From the NCBI GenBank assembly GCA_002451555.1, contig DKCU01000080.1:1-15439 (forward strand): a DNA stretch of 15,439 nt. The letters are read 5' to 3'. Under the pieces are notes generated by a model that was not told the origin of the DNA, made no database searches, and was given only the letters and a program-made list of their open reading frames with translations. This DNA comes from Candidatus Segatella albertsiae (GTDB lineage Bacteria; Bacteroidota; Bacteroidia; Bacteroidales; Bacteroidaceae). A program made the translations under genes and the position numbers. How positions within the stretch are numbered: the first letter of the stretch is position 1; every line of letters starts with the position of its first letter. Of the stretch, positions 6,062-13,226 are shown one piece after another.

Positions 6062-8698
6062 ATGGCAAAGAATAATAAAAGTGCTAACACTCAGAACAGC
6101 CAGGTTGACAAGGCTTCATTAAACAAAGCCGCAAAAACCACCAAGAAAGTCACCAAGAAGAAAAAGAAGAAGGTGGTTATCTCACATATTGTCAAGCCAG
6201 AGAAGATGAGCTTGGAGGAGTGGCAGGTGAAACTTCGTCAACAGGTCTCAAAGACAGAACACTTTGTCATCATCAGCGTCGATGAGGAACTTTGCCCTGG
6301 TGAATATATAGTTCGCAACCCAGAGAAACACAACGAATACAAGGTGGTGTATCGTGGAGCCAACAGCGAGTGGAATTATTGTTCTTGCATGGATTTCAAG
6401 ACTTCTAAGCTCGGCACTTGCAAACATATCGAAGCCGTGAAGAATTGTTTTATCGGAAAGAAGGGAACTCATGTGCATCGTGAGATACCTCCTTATACAT
6501 CTGTATATCTCTCTTATCGTGGTGAACGACAAGTAAAAATTCGTATCGGCTCCGACAACAAGGAGGCCTACGAGCATCTTGCCAAAGATTATTTTGACAA
6601 AAACCACGTCTTGAAGAAAGCCGCCTATGCCCATATCGGCTCTTTCTTGAAACAAGCCCGACAAATAAGTGACACCTTCAGATGCTACAAGGATGCCATT
6701 GACTTCATCGTGGATATTCGTGAGAAAGCGACAAGAAAGAAGATTGTTGAGACCTACGATGACCAGAAACTCGATGAACTTCTGAAAGTTACCCTCTATC
6801 CTTACCAAAAGGAAGGCATCCGCTTTGCAGCCAAGGCTGGCAAGGCTATCATTGCCGACGAGATGGGTCTCGGAAAGACCATCCAAGCCATTGGCACTGC
6901 CGAACTATTGCGTAAGGAAGGGCTCATCGGCTCTGTTCTCATCCTCTGCCCTACCTCCTTGAAATACCAATGGCGCAGTGAAATCAAGAAGTTTGCCAAT
7001 GCCGAGGTCTATGTCATCGAAGGAAACCATCTCAAGAGAAAGGAGGCTTACAATCGTCCTGAGCCTTACAAGATTATCTCATACAACAGTGCCGCCAACG
7101 ACATCAAGATACTCGGCGGTCTGCAAACCGACATGCTCATCATGGACGAGGTGCAACGCCTCAAGAACTGGAACACCCAGATTTCTCGTGCAGCAAGAAA
7201 GATAGAGTCAGACTATTCCGTGATTCTTTCAGGTACACCTTTGGAGAACAAGCTCGACGAACTTTACTCCATCGTAGAGTTTGTGGATAACTTCCGTCTT
7301 GCCCCTTACTACCTCTTCAAGGAGAACCATATCATCACCGATGAAACAGGAAAAGTGCTTGGATATAAGAATCTCAACGAGATAGGACAGAAACTCAGCG
7401 ACATACTGATTCGCCGTCGCAAGAAAGATGTGAAGCTTCAGATGCCCAAACGAATGGACAAAAACCTCTTTGTGCCTATGACAGATGAGCAAATGGGGAT
7501 GCATCAGGAATGGCAAAACAGTGTACGCATATTAGTCTTGAAATGGAAAAGAATGCATTTCTTGTCAGATAAGGACCGCAAGCGCCTCATGCTCTTCCTC
7601 TCTCAGATGCGAATGGTATGCGACAGCAGTTATATCCTCGACCAAAAGACGAGATACGACACCAAGGTGGAGGAGTGCGTGAATATCATCAGCGACATCA
7701 TCAGCGAGGAAGGCGAAAAGGTAGTGGTATTCAGCCAATGGGAACGCATGACCCGACTCATCGCCAAGGAACTGGAGAAGAAAGAGATAGGTTTCGAGTA
7801 TCTACATGGCGGCGTGCCTTCCGAGAAGCGTAAGAACTTGGTGGACAACTTCATGAACGAGCCTTCGAGTCGAGTATTTCTTTCCACAGATGCCGGTAGC
7901 ACAGGCTTGAACCTGCAAGCAGCCGCCACCATCATCAACATCGACTTACCTTGGAATCCTGCCGTGCTCGAACAGCGCATTGGCCGCATCTATCGCCTTG
8001 GTCAGCAGAACAACATCCAGGTCATCAACCTCGTGGCTCCACACTCAATAGAAGAAGGAATGTTGGGAAAACTCCGCTTCAAGACTTCCATGTTTGAGGG
8101 AGTATTGGACGATGGCGAGGACTCTGTATTCATCAGTGATGACAAGTTTACCAAGATAATGGAGACGGTGAGCGGCATCGTGGAAGAAGTGGAGGATTCT
8201 TCAAACTCTTCCGAAACAGAAGAAACTATCAAAACTTCTGCCTCAACAATATCTGTCGATGAAGAAGAAAAGCCAAAGGCCTCATCCAATGAACAGAACA
8301 AGGAAGTAAAGGACGACCATGTGGCATCTTCAGAGGATATTTCTAACGATACAACCGAAGCAGATGTACTAAAGCCTACTGTTGACTTTGGAGATTTGGA
8401 ACCAACAGAAAACAATACTCCGAAAAGAAACGAGAATCAAATCAACAACTCTCAACAAGTACAAGGTACCAGTACTTCTCGACACCCGTCACAGCCAAAG
8501 GATTTGGTAGCGCAAGGCGTTTCCTTCCTATCTGGTTTGGCAGAGACCTTGAAGTCGCCAGAGGCAACTGCGCAATTGGTTGACTCCATCGTTGAGAAAG
8601 ATGAAGAGACAGGAGAGACCTCCATCAAGATTCCTGTGGAGAGCAAGGAAACAGTAGCTAACCTCTTTAGCCTCATCGGAAAACTGTTTGCGAAATGA
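6062..8698 (+). CDS. SWIM-domain SNF2-family helicase/ATPase
   Basis: This 878-aa superfamily 2 ATPase translocates on double-stranded DNA; bacterial relatives remodel stalled RNA polymerase or other DNA-protein complexes. The N-terminus (1-40) is very basic with a Lys run. A SWIM zinc motif follows at C107-S-C109 ... C120-K-H122. The SNF2 N-lobe has motif I DEMGLGKT (266-273), Ia LILCPTSL, II DEVQ (362-365, a DEAQ-like variant of DEAH) and III SGTPLENK (390-397). The C-lobe has the VVFSQW segment, motif V STDAGSTGLN (608-617) and motif VI QRIGRIYRLGQ (638-648). All ATPase motifs look intact. Residues of about 700-820 are acidic, Ser/Thr/Glu-rich and likely disordered; the last 55 or so residues look helical again. 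The ATG at 6062 fits the promoter position, and no strong Shine-Dalgarno is seen. Cytoplasmic. Its stop overlaps the start of a small reading frame. The target is unknown. Confidence 0.93.
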   Translation: MAKNNKSANTQNSQVDKASLNKAAKTTKKVTKKKKKKVVISHIVKPEKMSLEEWQVKLRQQVSKTEHFVIISVDEELCPGEYIVRNPEKHNEYKVVYRGANSEWNYCSCMDFKTSKLGTCKHIEAVKNCFIGKKGTHVHREIPPYTSVYLSYRGERQVKIRIGSDNKEAYEHLAKDYFDKNHVLKKAAYAHIGSFLKQARQISDTFRCYKDAIDFIVDIREKATRKKIVETYDDQKLDELLKVTLYPYQKEGIRFAAKAGKAIIADEMGLGKTIQAIGTAELLRKEGLIGSVLILCPTSLKYQWRSEIKKFANAEVYVIEGNHLKRKEAYNRPEPYKIISYNSAANDIKILGGLQTDMLIMDEVQRLKNWNTQISRAARKIESDYSVILSGTPLENKLDELYSIVEFVDNFRLAPYYLFKENHIITDETGKVLGYKNLNEIGQKLSDILIRRRKKDVKLQMPKRMDKNLFVPMTDEQMGMHQEWQNSVRILVLKWKRMHFLSDKDRKRLMLFLSQMRMVCDSSYILDQKTRYDTKVEECVNIISDIISEEGEKVVVFSQWERMTRLIAKELEKKEIGFEYLHGGVPSEKRKNLVDNFMNEPSSRVFLSTDAGSTGLNLQAAATIINIDLPWNPAVLEQRIGRIYRLGQQNNIQVINLVAPHSIEEGMLGKLRFKTSMFEGVLDDGEDSVFISDDKFTKIMETVSGIVEEVEDSSNSSETEETIKTSASTISVDEEEKPKASSNEQNKEVKDDHVASSEDISNDTTEADVLKPTVDFGDLEPTENNTPKRNENQINNSQQVQGTSTSRHPSQPKDLVAQGVSFLSGLAETLKSPEATAQLVDSIVEKDEETGETSIKIPVESKETVANLFSLIGKLFAK

Positions 8699-8841
8699 TG
8701 TCAAAACAGGAACAGATGACCAGAGAAGAAGCTATTGCCATGCACCTCTGCAACCAGAGGCTTCACTCTATCTGTAAAGTATGGGGCATCTACCAACGAC
8801 CCGAACTTAAAAGGACTTTCCATAATCGAAATTTTTCGTAA
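8695..8841 (+). CDS. Possible 48-aa small protein overlapping the helicase stop
   Basis: ATGATG at 8695-8700 overlaps the helicase TGA stop (8696-8698) in the ATGA arrangement typical of translational coupling. The frame encodes 48 residues (MMSKQEQMTREEAIAMHLCN at the start) and stops at TAA 8839-8841. The middle part (TREEAIAMHLCNQRLHSICK, then VWGIYQRPELKR) has the charge and hydrophobic pattern of a short helical, soluble protein with two cysteines. The last residues (HNRNFS) run into an AT-rich repeat, so the true C-terminus could have been altered. I do not recognise a family. Alternative starts are Met2 and Met8. The codon choices resemble those of neighbouring genes; AT-rich non-coding sequence begins just at its end. 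Confidence 0.5.
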   Translation: MMSKQEQMTREEAIAMHLCNQRLHSICKVWGIYQRPELKRTFHNRNFS

Positions 8842-8851
8842 CGAAATTTTT
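8827..8851. repeat. CGAAATTTTT direct repeat with nested palindromes
   Basis: CGAAATTTTT occurs at 8827-8836 and again at 8842-8851, 15 bp apart. The first copy is part of a palindrome CGAAA-TT-TTTCG (8827-8838). A second overlapping palindrome, TTTCGT-A-ACGAAA, covers 8833-8845 and is followed by five T. It could be a weak intrinsic terminator for the helicase unit or a protein-binding site. Confidence 0.4.
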
Positions 8852-8921
8852 GCAAGGATAAGGAAAATTATCAAAAATCGCAAGAAAATACTTCCTTTTA
8901 ACATCATTTGTCTAAAAATAC

Positions 8922-8952
8922 TTGGAGCGTATTGAAATAAAATGTATCTTTG
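8922..8952 (+). promoter_or_regulatory. Promoter of the rubredoxin/desulfoferrodoxin operon
   Basis: TTG at 8922-8924 is followed after a 20-nt spacer by the -7 box TATCTTTG (8945-8952), a close match to the Bacteroidota consensus. Predicted start is near 8958, giving a 5' leader of about 90 nt before the rubredoxin ATG. The leader contains the small palindrome GTAAT-A-ATTAC at 8963-8973. Confidence 0.7.
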
Positions 8953-9048
8953 CAACAAATTAGTAATAATTACAAAAATATGTATTATTCACTAATAAAT
9001 AACGAGTTAGTTAACAGTATTAACGCAAATAAAAGAAAGGAAAACATT

Positions 9049-9213
9049 ATGAAGAAGTATATATGTGACGTATGTGGATGGGTATATGACCCTGCAGTAG
9101 GCGACCCTGACGGTGGCATCGCCCCAGGTACAGCATTCGAGGACATCCCAGACGATTGGGTTTGCCCACTTTGCGGTGTAGGCAAAGATGAATTCAGTCC
9201 TGTGGAGGAATAA
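9049..9213 (+). CDS. Rubredoxin
   Basis: This 54-aa protein is a one-electron carrier with a mononuclear Fe(Cys)4 centre. The ligands are C6-x-x-C9 (YICDVCGWVYDP) and C39-x-x-C42 (WVCPLCGVGKDEF), and the length is that of classical rubredoxins. The motifs DPDGGIAPGT and FEDIPDDW are characteristic. In-frame starts at 8950 (TTG) and 8980 (ATG) would add an AT-rich, unrelated extension. The ATG at 9049 is preceded by a purine-rich AAAGGAAAA stretch and gives the family length, so I chose it. It lies 21 nt before desulfoferrodoxin, its expected electron acceptor, and acts in the cytoplasm. Confidence 0.97.
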   Translation: MKKYICDVCGWVYDPAVGDPDGGIAPGTAFEDIPDDWVCPLCGVGKDEFSPVEE

Positions 9214-9220
9214 AATAAGA

Positions 9221-9227
9221 AAGGAGG
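9221..9227 (+). promoter_or_regulatory. Strong Shine-Dalgarno before desulfoferrodoxin
   Basis: AAGGAGG ends 7 nt before the ATG at 9235. Such a full Shine-Dalgarno is uncommon in Bacteroidota, where most genes lack one; it is much stronger than those of the other genes in this window and supports high translation from this start. Confidence 0.7.
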
Positions 9228-9234
9228 AACAATT

Positions 9235-9624
9235 ATGACTAAGAACAGAGAAATCTACCGTTGCACAGTTTGTGGCAACGTAGTAGAAGTAGTGAACCCA
9301 GGTGCCGTGCTAAGTTGTTGCGGTCAACCGATGAAACTTATGAAGGAGAACACCACAGATGGCGCCAAGGAGAAGCATGTGCCTGTCATCGAGAAGATAG
9401 AAGGTGGATACAAAGTAAGCATCGGGAGCGTGGAGCATCCGATGCAGCCCGAGCACTATATTCAATGGATAGAACTGCTCACTCCTACCGATGTGCTTCG
9501 CCATGAGTTGAAACCTGGCGAAAAACCTGAGGCTATCTTCTTGACAGAAGCAGATGCCAAGGATGTGACGGCTCGTGAATACTGCAACCTGCATGGATTG
9601 TGGAAAGGAGAAGCAGAAGTATAA
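9235..9624 (+). CDS. dfx: Desulfoferrodoxin (superoxide reductase, two-iron type)
   Basis: This 129-aa enzyme reduces superoxide to hydrogen peroxide without making oxygen, a defence typical of anaerobes. The N-terminal desulforedoxin-like Fe(Cys)4 site (centre I) is C10-x-x-C13 and C28-C29. The catalytic centre II ligands are H48 (in KEKHVP), H68 (EHPM), H74 (EHYIQWIEL), C117 and H120 (EYCNLHGLW); the active-site Lys47 is present. All iron ligands are intact, so it is a class I (2Fe) enzyme. It is the second gene of an operon with rubredoxin, which usually supplies its electrons. A strong terminator follows 45 nt after the stop. The leader upstream of the pair has small palindromes but no recognisable regulator site. 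Confidence 0.97.
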   Translation: MTKNREIYRCTVCGNVVEVVNPGAVLSCCGQPMKLMKENTTDGAKEKHVPVIEKIEGGYKVSIGSVEHPMQPEHYIQWIELLTPTDVLRHELKPGEKPEAIFLTEADAKDVTAREYCNLHGLWKGEAEV

Positions 9625-9668
9625 AAAACAATCCATTGTATGCTCAGACAAAGCTAAATATACATAGA

Positions 9669-9713
9669 AGTGTCGCAATCTCTCTTTTTGGGGGAGATTA
9701 CGACACTTTTATT
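9669..9713 (+). terminator. Intrinsic terminator after desulfoferrodoxin
   Basis: AGTGTCG (9669-9675) and AATCTC (9677-9682) pair with GAGATT (9694-9699) and CGACACT (9701-9707), with one C-A mismatch and an 11-nt loop, followed by TTTATTAT. It is a strong rho-independent hairpin. Its outer arm AGTGTCG recurs in the hairpin at 14441. Confidence 0.85.
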
Positions 9714-9722
9714 ATAAATATC

Positions 9723-9735
9723 TTGGATTATCCAA
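9723..9735. promoter_or_regulatory. 13-bp palindrome on the -33 element
   Basis: TTGGAT-T-ATCCAA is a perfect 6-1-6 inverted repeat whose left end is the -33 TTG itself. A protein bound there would compete with sigma factor. No regulator can be assigned. Confidence 0.4.
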
Positions 9736-9753
9736 AGAAAAAATATAACTTTG
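9723..9753 (+). promoter_or_regulatory. Promoter of the lipoprotein/helical-repeat gene pair
   Basis: TTG (9723-9725) plus a 20-nt spacer plus TAACTTTG (9746-9753) matches the Bacteroidota promoter consensus. The predicted start is near 9760, about 60 nt before the ATG at 9822. It begins just after the preceding terminator, so the downstream pair is an independent unit. Confidence 0.7.
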
Positions 9754-9792
9754 CCGCATCATCCCATGTAGTATCATAAAGATCCTGCAAAC

Positions 9793-9810
9793 ATGAAGAA
9801 AAAGAAATAA
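9793..9810 (+). other. Five-codon leader reading frame (MKKKK)
   Basis: ATG AAG AAA AAG AAA TAA lies within the predicted 5' leader, 11 nt before the ATG at 9822 and out of frame with it. It could be a translated leader that couples initiation to the lipoprotein gene, or simply a chance ATG in an A-rich stretch. Confidence 0.25.
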
Positions 9811-9821
9811 AAATCTAAGAA

Positions 9822-10862
9822 ATGATAAGAATCACAAGGCATATTATAAGAGCATATCTCCTACTGCTAGCAATAAGCCTCGTCACTTGTTTCGTCTCTT
9901 GCAAAGGAGAAAAGACATTACCAACAATGCGCTCCGCTTATTATTGGAGCACTACTTGGCTGATGGACAGCAGTAAGACGAACTTCATCCGAGAGCATCG
10001 TATCAAGCGACTCTACGTGAGATACTTTGATGTGGTGGAAGATGAGGAAGGAGAAGCCATGCCCAACGCTACCATTCTATTTCAAAGCCCCATACCTAAA
10101 GGAATCGAAATCATCCCCGTCATCTATATCATAAACGACTGTTTGAAGTCTAAGGGTTTTCATGAGGAAAAGGGAAATGATTCTGAAAATGGGAATAACG
10201 AAGAGCATAGTATAAACGAAGGAAATGGGAATAACGAAAAGTTTATCCAACTGCTCACCGAAAAGATTCTCAAGAGAATCATTCAGATGAACGAGGCTAA
10301 CGACATCAAGAACGTAAAGGAGATTCAGATAGATTGCGACTGGACTGCCTCTACCCAAGATACCTACTTTGATTTTCTCAAGATACTAAGAGAGAAGGCA
10401 CAAGCCCAGCAAATGAAGCTATCCGCCACCATTCGCCTGCACCAACTCTCGATGACTCCGCCACCTGTGGATAGAGGCATCTTGATGATGTACAACACAG
10501 GCGATGCCAAACAGTTGAAATGCCAGAAGCCCATACTCGACATGAAGGACGTTGCTCCTTACATCCAGCACTTGGGCAGCTATCCACTCCCACTCTCCGC
10601 CGCCTATCCCCTCTTCAGTTGGCGCATTCTCTTCAGGGGAGATAAGTTCGTGGGAATCATGCACACAGACGATGAACTCCCCATCTTGCCTGGCGACAGC
10701 ATCGTGGTAAGAAAGCCCGAGATGACTGACATCACGGAAGCCGTCAAGAGCATCAACCGCCAAAACAGAGACATCAATAACGAGGTCATCCTCTTCGACC
10801 TCAGCTCGCAAAATATCAAACGATTTAACTCAAAAGATTATGAAAGGATTTATCAGCACTAG
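9822..10862 (+). CDS. Lipoprotein, DUF3142-like, unknown function
   Basis: This 346-aa protein has a hydrophobic N-terminus (residues 10-26) and a lipobox-like FVSC ending at C27, so it is probably a lipoprotein. Its body reads like a TIM-barrel fold: alternating strands IKRLYVRYFDV, IEIIPVIYI, VKEIQIDCDWTAS (D171, D173), KLSATIRLHQL, RGILMMYNTGD and LSAAYPLFSW. The sequence around IQIDCDWTAS, followed by a Tyr/Phe-Leu helix and an LSATI strand, recalls DUF3142 proteins, whose function is unknown; this match is from memory of the motif and is tentative. Residues of about 112-139 are an Asn/Glu/Gly-rich insertion with an internal duplication. Its stop overlaps the next gene by 23 nt, so the two are translationally linked. 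It has its own promoter at 9723-9753. Confidence 0.8.
   Translation: MIRITRHIIRAYLLLLAISLVTCFVSCKGEKTLPTMRSAYYWSTTWLMDSSKTNFIREHRIKRLYVRYFDVVEDEEGEAMPNATILFQSPIPKGIEIIPVIYIINDCLKSKGFHEEKGNDSENGNNEEHSINEGNGNNEKFIQLLTEKILKRIIQMNEANDIKNVKEIQIDCDWTASTQDTYFDFLKILREKAQAQQMKLSATIRLHQLSMTPPPVDRGILMMYNTGDAKQLKCQKPILDMKDVAPYIQHLGSYPLPLSAAYPLFSWRILFRGDKFVGIMHTDDELPILPGDSIVVRKPEMTDITEAVKSINRQNRDINNEVILFDLSSQNIKRFNSKDYERIYQH
10187..10238 (+). repeat. In-frame 36-bp duplication within the lipoprotein gene
   Basis: A 16-bp sequence, AAATGGGAATAACGAA, occurs at 10187-10202 and again at 10223-10238, exactly 36 bp (12 codons) apart. The encoded segment repeats GNNE within an Asn/Glu/Gly-rich insertion. It looks like a recent tandem duplication in a surface-loop region. 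Confidence 0.75.
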
Positions 10863-13077
10863 CATCAACCTTGTCAAAAGGTTCACCGAGTACAGCAAGC
10901 GCAGTTTGGCTCTTTTGATGGTTTCCGTATGCTTCGGCATCCATGCCCAAGCTTGCATTTTTGAGAAACCTGACCACAATTACTATATGTTCAGCGTGTT
11001 CAATCGCGATGAAACGTCACCTGCCTATCTCGACAACATCGCCGAATATTGGAAGAAATATGTCGGAGACCATTCAGAGGACATATATTATTATAGTTAT
11101 ATCTGGAACAAGGAAAGCATTCTCAAAGCTGCCCAACGCAAGAAAGACATGGAGATGCAGACCTATCTGAAACGCTTGAATGCTTATCTCGATGCGTGCG
11201 ATAAGTTAAACACCGACTCTTGGGATTACGCCTCCAAGCAGGAACGCCAAAAAGCTCTCTTATCACTGAATCAACTCGCCAATGCGGCAAAGCTCTACAA
11301 GGGAAGCAGACTAAAAAGCCAATATGCCCTGCTCCGCATGCGCATCAACATGCTAAGGAATCTCAACCAGCAGAACATCAGCTATTGGAACACCATTGCC
11401 TCCAAACTTCCACAATCCATGTGGCGAGAGGCGATGTACAACATCTATGCCCGTGCCCTTTGGAAGACTGGCAAGCGACAGCAAGCACTCGACATCTATG
11501 CCGAACAAGGCGACATCGAGAGCATCAAGTTCATCGCCTCCAATTATCGCAATCTCGCAGGCATCCAGAGCATCTACCTCAAGAACCCGAACTCACAGAT
11601 GCTTGCCTACTTGGTGCAAGACTTCGTCAACAATAGCCAACAGACGATAGACAGCCAAGCCAAGGGAAAACTCGACAAAGATTGGATAGCTGAAATCGGA
11701 GCCAAAGTCATCTATCAGAAAGAAGCCATGAACTTCATCACCTTCGCCAATAAGGTCATCGCCGAAGGCAAGACCCAAAGTCCATGCCTCTGGCGTTCTG
11801 CTACTGCCATGCTCCACTATCTCTACAGAGAGCCAAGGGTTGCGTGGAAGGAAATCAATGAAGCCATGACCCTCGATGGCACTCCGAGAATGAAAGACAA
11901 CGCACGTGCCATCCGCATATTGGTCTCCACCCAAAACACGCAAGTAAAACAAGCGATAAGCGATTACTCTACTTATCTGGTTAGCGAATTCAAATGGCTC
12001 GACGAGAAAGCAAAAGAAGAAGCCCATGGAAACGGATATGACAATCACTATACCGAGGTGTTGGAACGTGTTGCCTACCGAGGTTTATACCGTCACTTCC
12101 GTAATCTTGCTATGATAATGGGACACACCGAGAAAATCAAAGAATATGAGAGCATGGCTACTGCGATGTATGGCATGATGGATGCCTATGAGCGTACATT
12201 CTGCCAAGATGAACAAGACGAGCAATACATCAGCAAGTATCTCTATTCCTCTGAATACGCAGAGCTGCTCGACTCGCTCACTGCCCAACAACTCGCCGAC
12301 TACTATTCGTTCATCACCACACTGCATGAGGATGCTTTCGAGCAATACGTCTGCCAGTCGCTTTATCACAATGCCGACTTCTTCAAGGACATGATAGGCA
12401 CCAAGTACCTAGCCGAAGGCAACTTTGGTGAGGCGGCACGATGGCTCAAGGATGTATCTCTGCCGTTCATCAACCAGCAAGCCATCAGCTACTATGCTTC
12501 CAAGCGTAGTTTCGACGTACCTTTTTGGTTTAATCATCAGAAAGTGGATGACGAAAACATTTGGTGCATAGAAGGCGATTATGCGAACATGAAGGAGAAC
12601 CCCAAACTGAAGTTCTGTCAAGAGATGAACCAACTCATCGGCGAATACAACGTGAGCCGGGAGGGCGAGGCAAAGGATGAACTCGCCTACCAGTTAGCCG
12701 TGCGCTATTACCAAGCCTCCTGCTATGGCGATTGTTGGTATCTCACCCATTACGGCAAGAGCATCAATGATAGTGCCCGCTCTGGAGAAGCCGACTTTGC
12801 CGCTATCGCACAGAAATACCTGAAGGTTAGCAAGCAGAGCAGCAATCTCCAGTTGCGTTATCATTCCCTCATCGCCTTGGCATCCATCGACATCGACCCT
12901 TGGCGCAAAGAAGTGTATGATGAGAATTGGAACTTGAAGACACAATATCGGCCATTATCCAGCCAATACTTGGCAATGGAGGAATGGAGCAAGTTCTGCA
13001 AGGAATATCCACAAGCCGTGGATAACTACACGACAAGATGTGATGTATTGAAGCAATTTCAGAAAGTATATCAATAG
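10840..13077 (+). CDS. Large secreted helical-repeat protein, unknown function
   Basis: This 745-aa protein starts at an ATG 23 nt inside the preceding lipoprotein gene. It has a long basic n-region, a hydrophobic stretch (SLALLMVSVCFG) and an AQA cleavage site near residue 38, so it should be exported. The mature part is almost wholly alpha-helical. TPR-like segments are visible, for example residues 194-228 (YNIYARALWKTGKRQQALDI, then YAEQGD) and about 518-540 (GTKYLAEGNFGEAARWLKD). Such repeats normally bind proteins. I recognise no catalytic motif. The overlap suggests that it is made together with the lipoprotein, perhaps as its partner at the membrane (inference). A strong terminator follows. 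GC content looks higher here than in the secreted genes downstream. Confidence 0.85.
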   Translation: MKGFISTSINLVKRFTEYSKRSLALLMVSVCFGIHAQACIFEKPDHNYYMFSVFNRDETSPAYLDNIAEYWKKYVGDHSEDIYYYSYIWNKESILKAAQRKKDMEMQTYLKRLNAYLDACDKLNTDSWDYASKQERQKALLSLNQLANAAKLYKGSRLKSQYALLRMRINMLRNLNQQNISYWNTIASKLPQSMWREAMYNIYARALWKTGKRQQALDIYAEQGDIESIKFIASNYRNLAGIQSIYLKNPNSQMLAYLVQDFVNNSQQTIDSQAKGKLDKDWIAEIGAKVIYQKEAMNFITFANKVIAEGKTQSPCLWRSATAMLHYLYREPRVAWKEINEAMTLDGTPRMKDNARAIRILVSTQNTQVKQAISDYSTYLVSEFKWLDEKAKEEAHGNGYDNHYTEVLERVAYRGLYRHFRNLAMIMGHTEKIKEYESMATAMYGMMDAYERTFCQDEQDEQYISKYLYSSEYAELLDSLTAQQLADYYSFITTLHEDAFEQYVCQSLYHNADFFKDMIGTKYLAEGNFGEAARWLKDVSLPFINQQAISYYASKRSFDVPFWFNHQKVDDENIWCIEGDYANMKENPKLKFCQEMNQLIGEYNVSREGEAKDELAYQLAVRYYQASCYGDCWYLTHYGKSINDSARSGEADFAAIAQKYLKVSKQSSNLQLRYHSLIALASIDIDPWRKEVYDENWNLKTQYRPLSSQYLAMEEWSKFCKEYPQAVDNYTTRCDVLKQFQKVYQ

Positions 13078-13112
13078 TACGATTGTATCAAGGAAAGCAT
13101 CAATCACATAAG

Positions 13113-13161
13113 AAAATGCCGCATCCCTATAGTTTTTGCTATAGGATTGCGACATTTTTTC
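13113..13161 (+). terminator. Intrinsic terminator after the helical-repeat gene
   Basis: CCTATAG (13126-13132) pairs perfectly with CTATAGG (13139-13145) around a TTTTTG loop. The stem extends through GCA/TGC and AAATG/CATTT with small mismatches or bulges, and ends in a run of six T. It lies 36 nt after the stop at 13077 and before the -7 box of the next gene. Confidence 0.8.
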
Positions 13162-13192
13162 GTATAAGTATATTACTTTCAATTATTTTTTA

Positions 13193-13200
13193 TATCTTTG
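13193..13200 (+). promoter_or_regulatory. -7 box of the gene at 13227
   Basis: TATCTTTG matches TAnnTTTG. No clear TTG is found at the expected -33 distance. It lies 26 nt before the ATG, so the leader would be about 20 nt. Confidence 0.55.
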
Positions 13201-13226
13201 CCCGAGGAAACCAAATTGATAAAAAC

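Noticed and set aside
6248..6886. Antisense open frame of 212 codons inside the helicase gene
   Set aside because: It mirrors the conserved SNF2 coding sequence and has no promoter or start signal of its own.
6062..8841. Defence island built on the SNF2 helicase
   Set aside because: Neighbours are a fucosidase and a superoxide-reductase operon; no nuclease, methylase or phospholipase-D gene accompanies it.
8950..9048. N-terminal extension of rubredoxin from TTG 8950 or ATG 8980
   Set aside because: It would overlap the -7 box or leader, is AT-rich, and exceeds the family length; ATG 9049 gives the classical 54 aa.
13083..13226. N-terminal extension of the secreted protein from 13083
   Set aside because: It covers a terminator hairpin and lies upstream of the -7 box; ATG 13227 gives a clean signal peptide.
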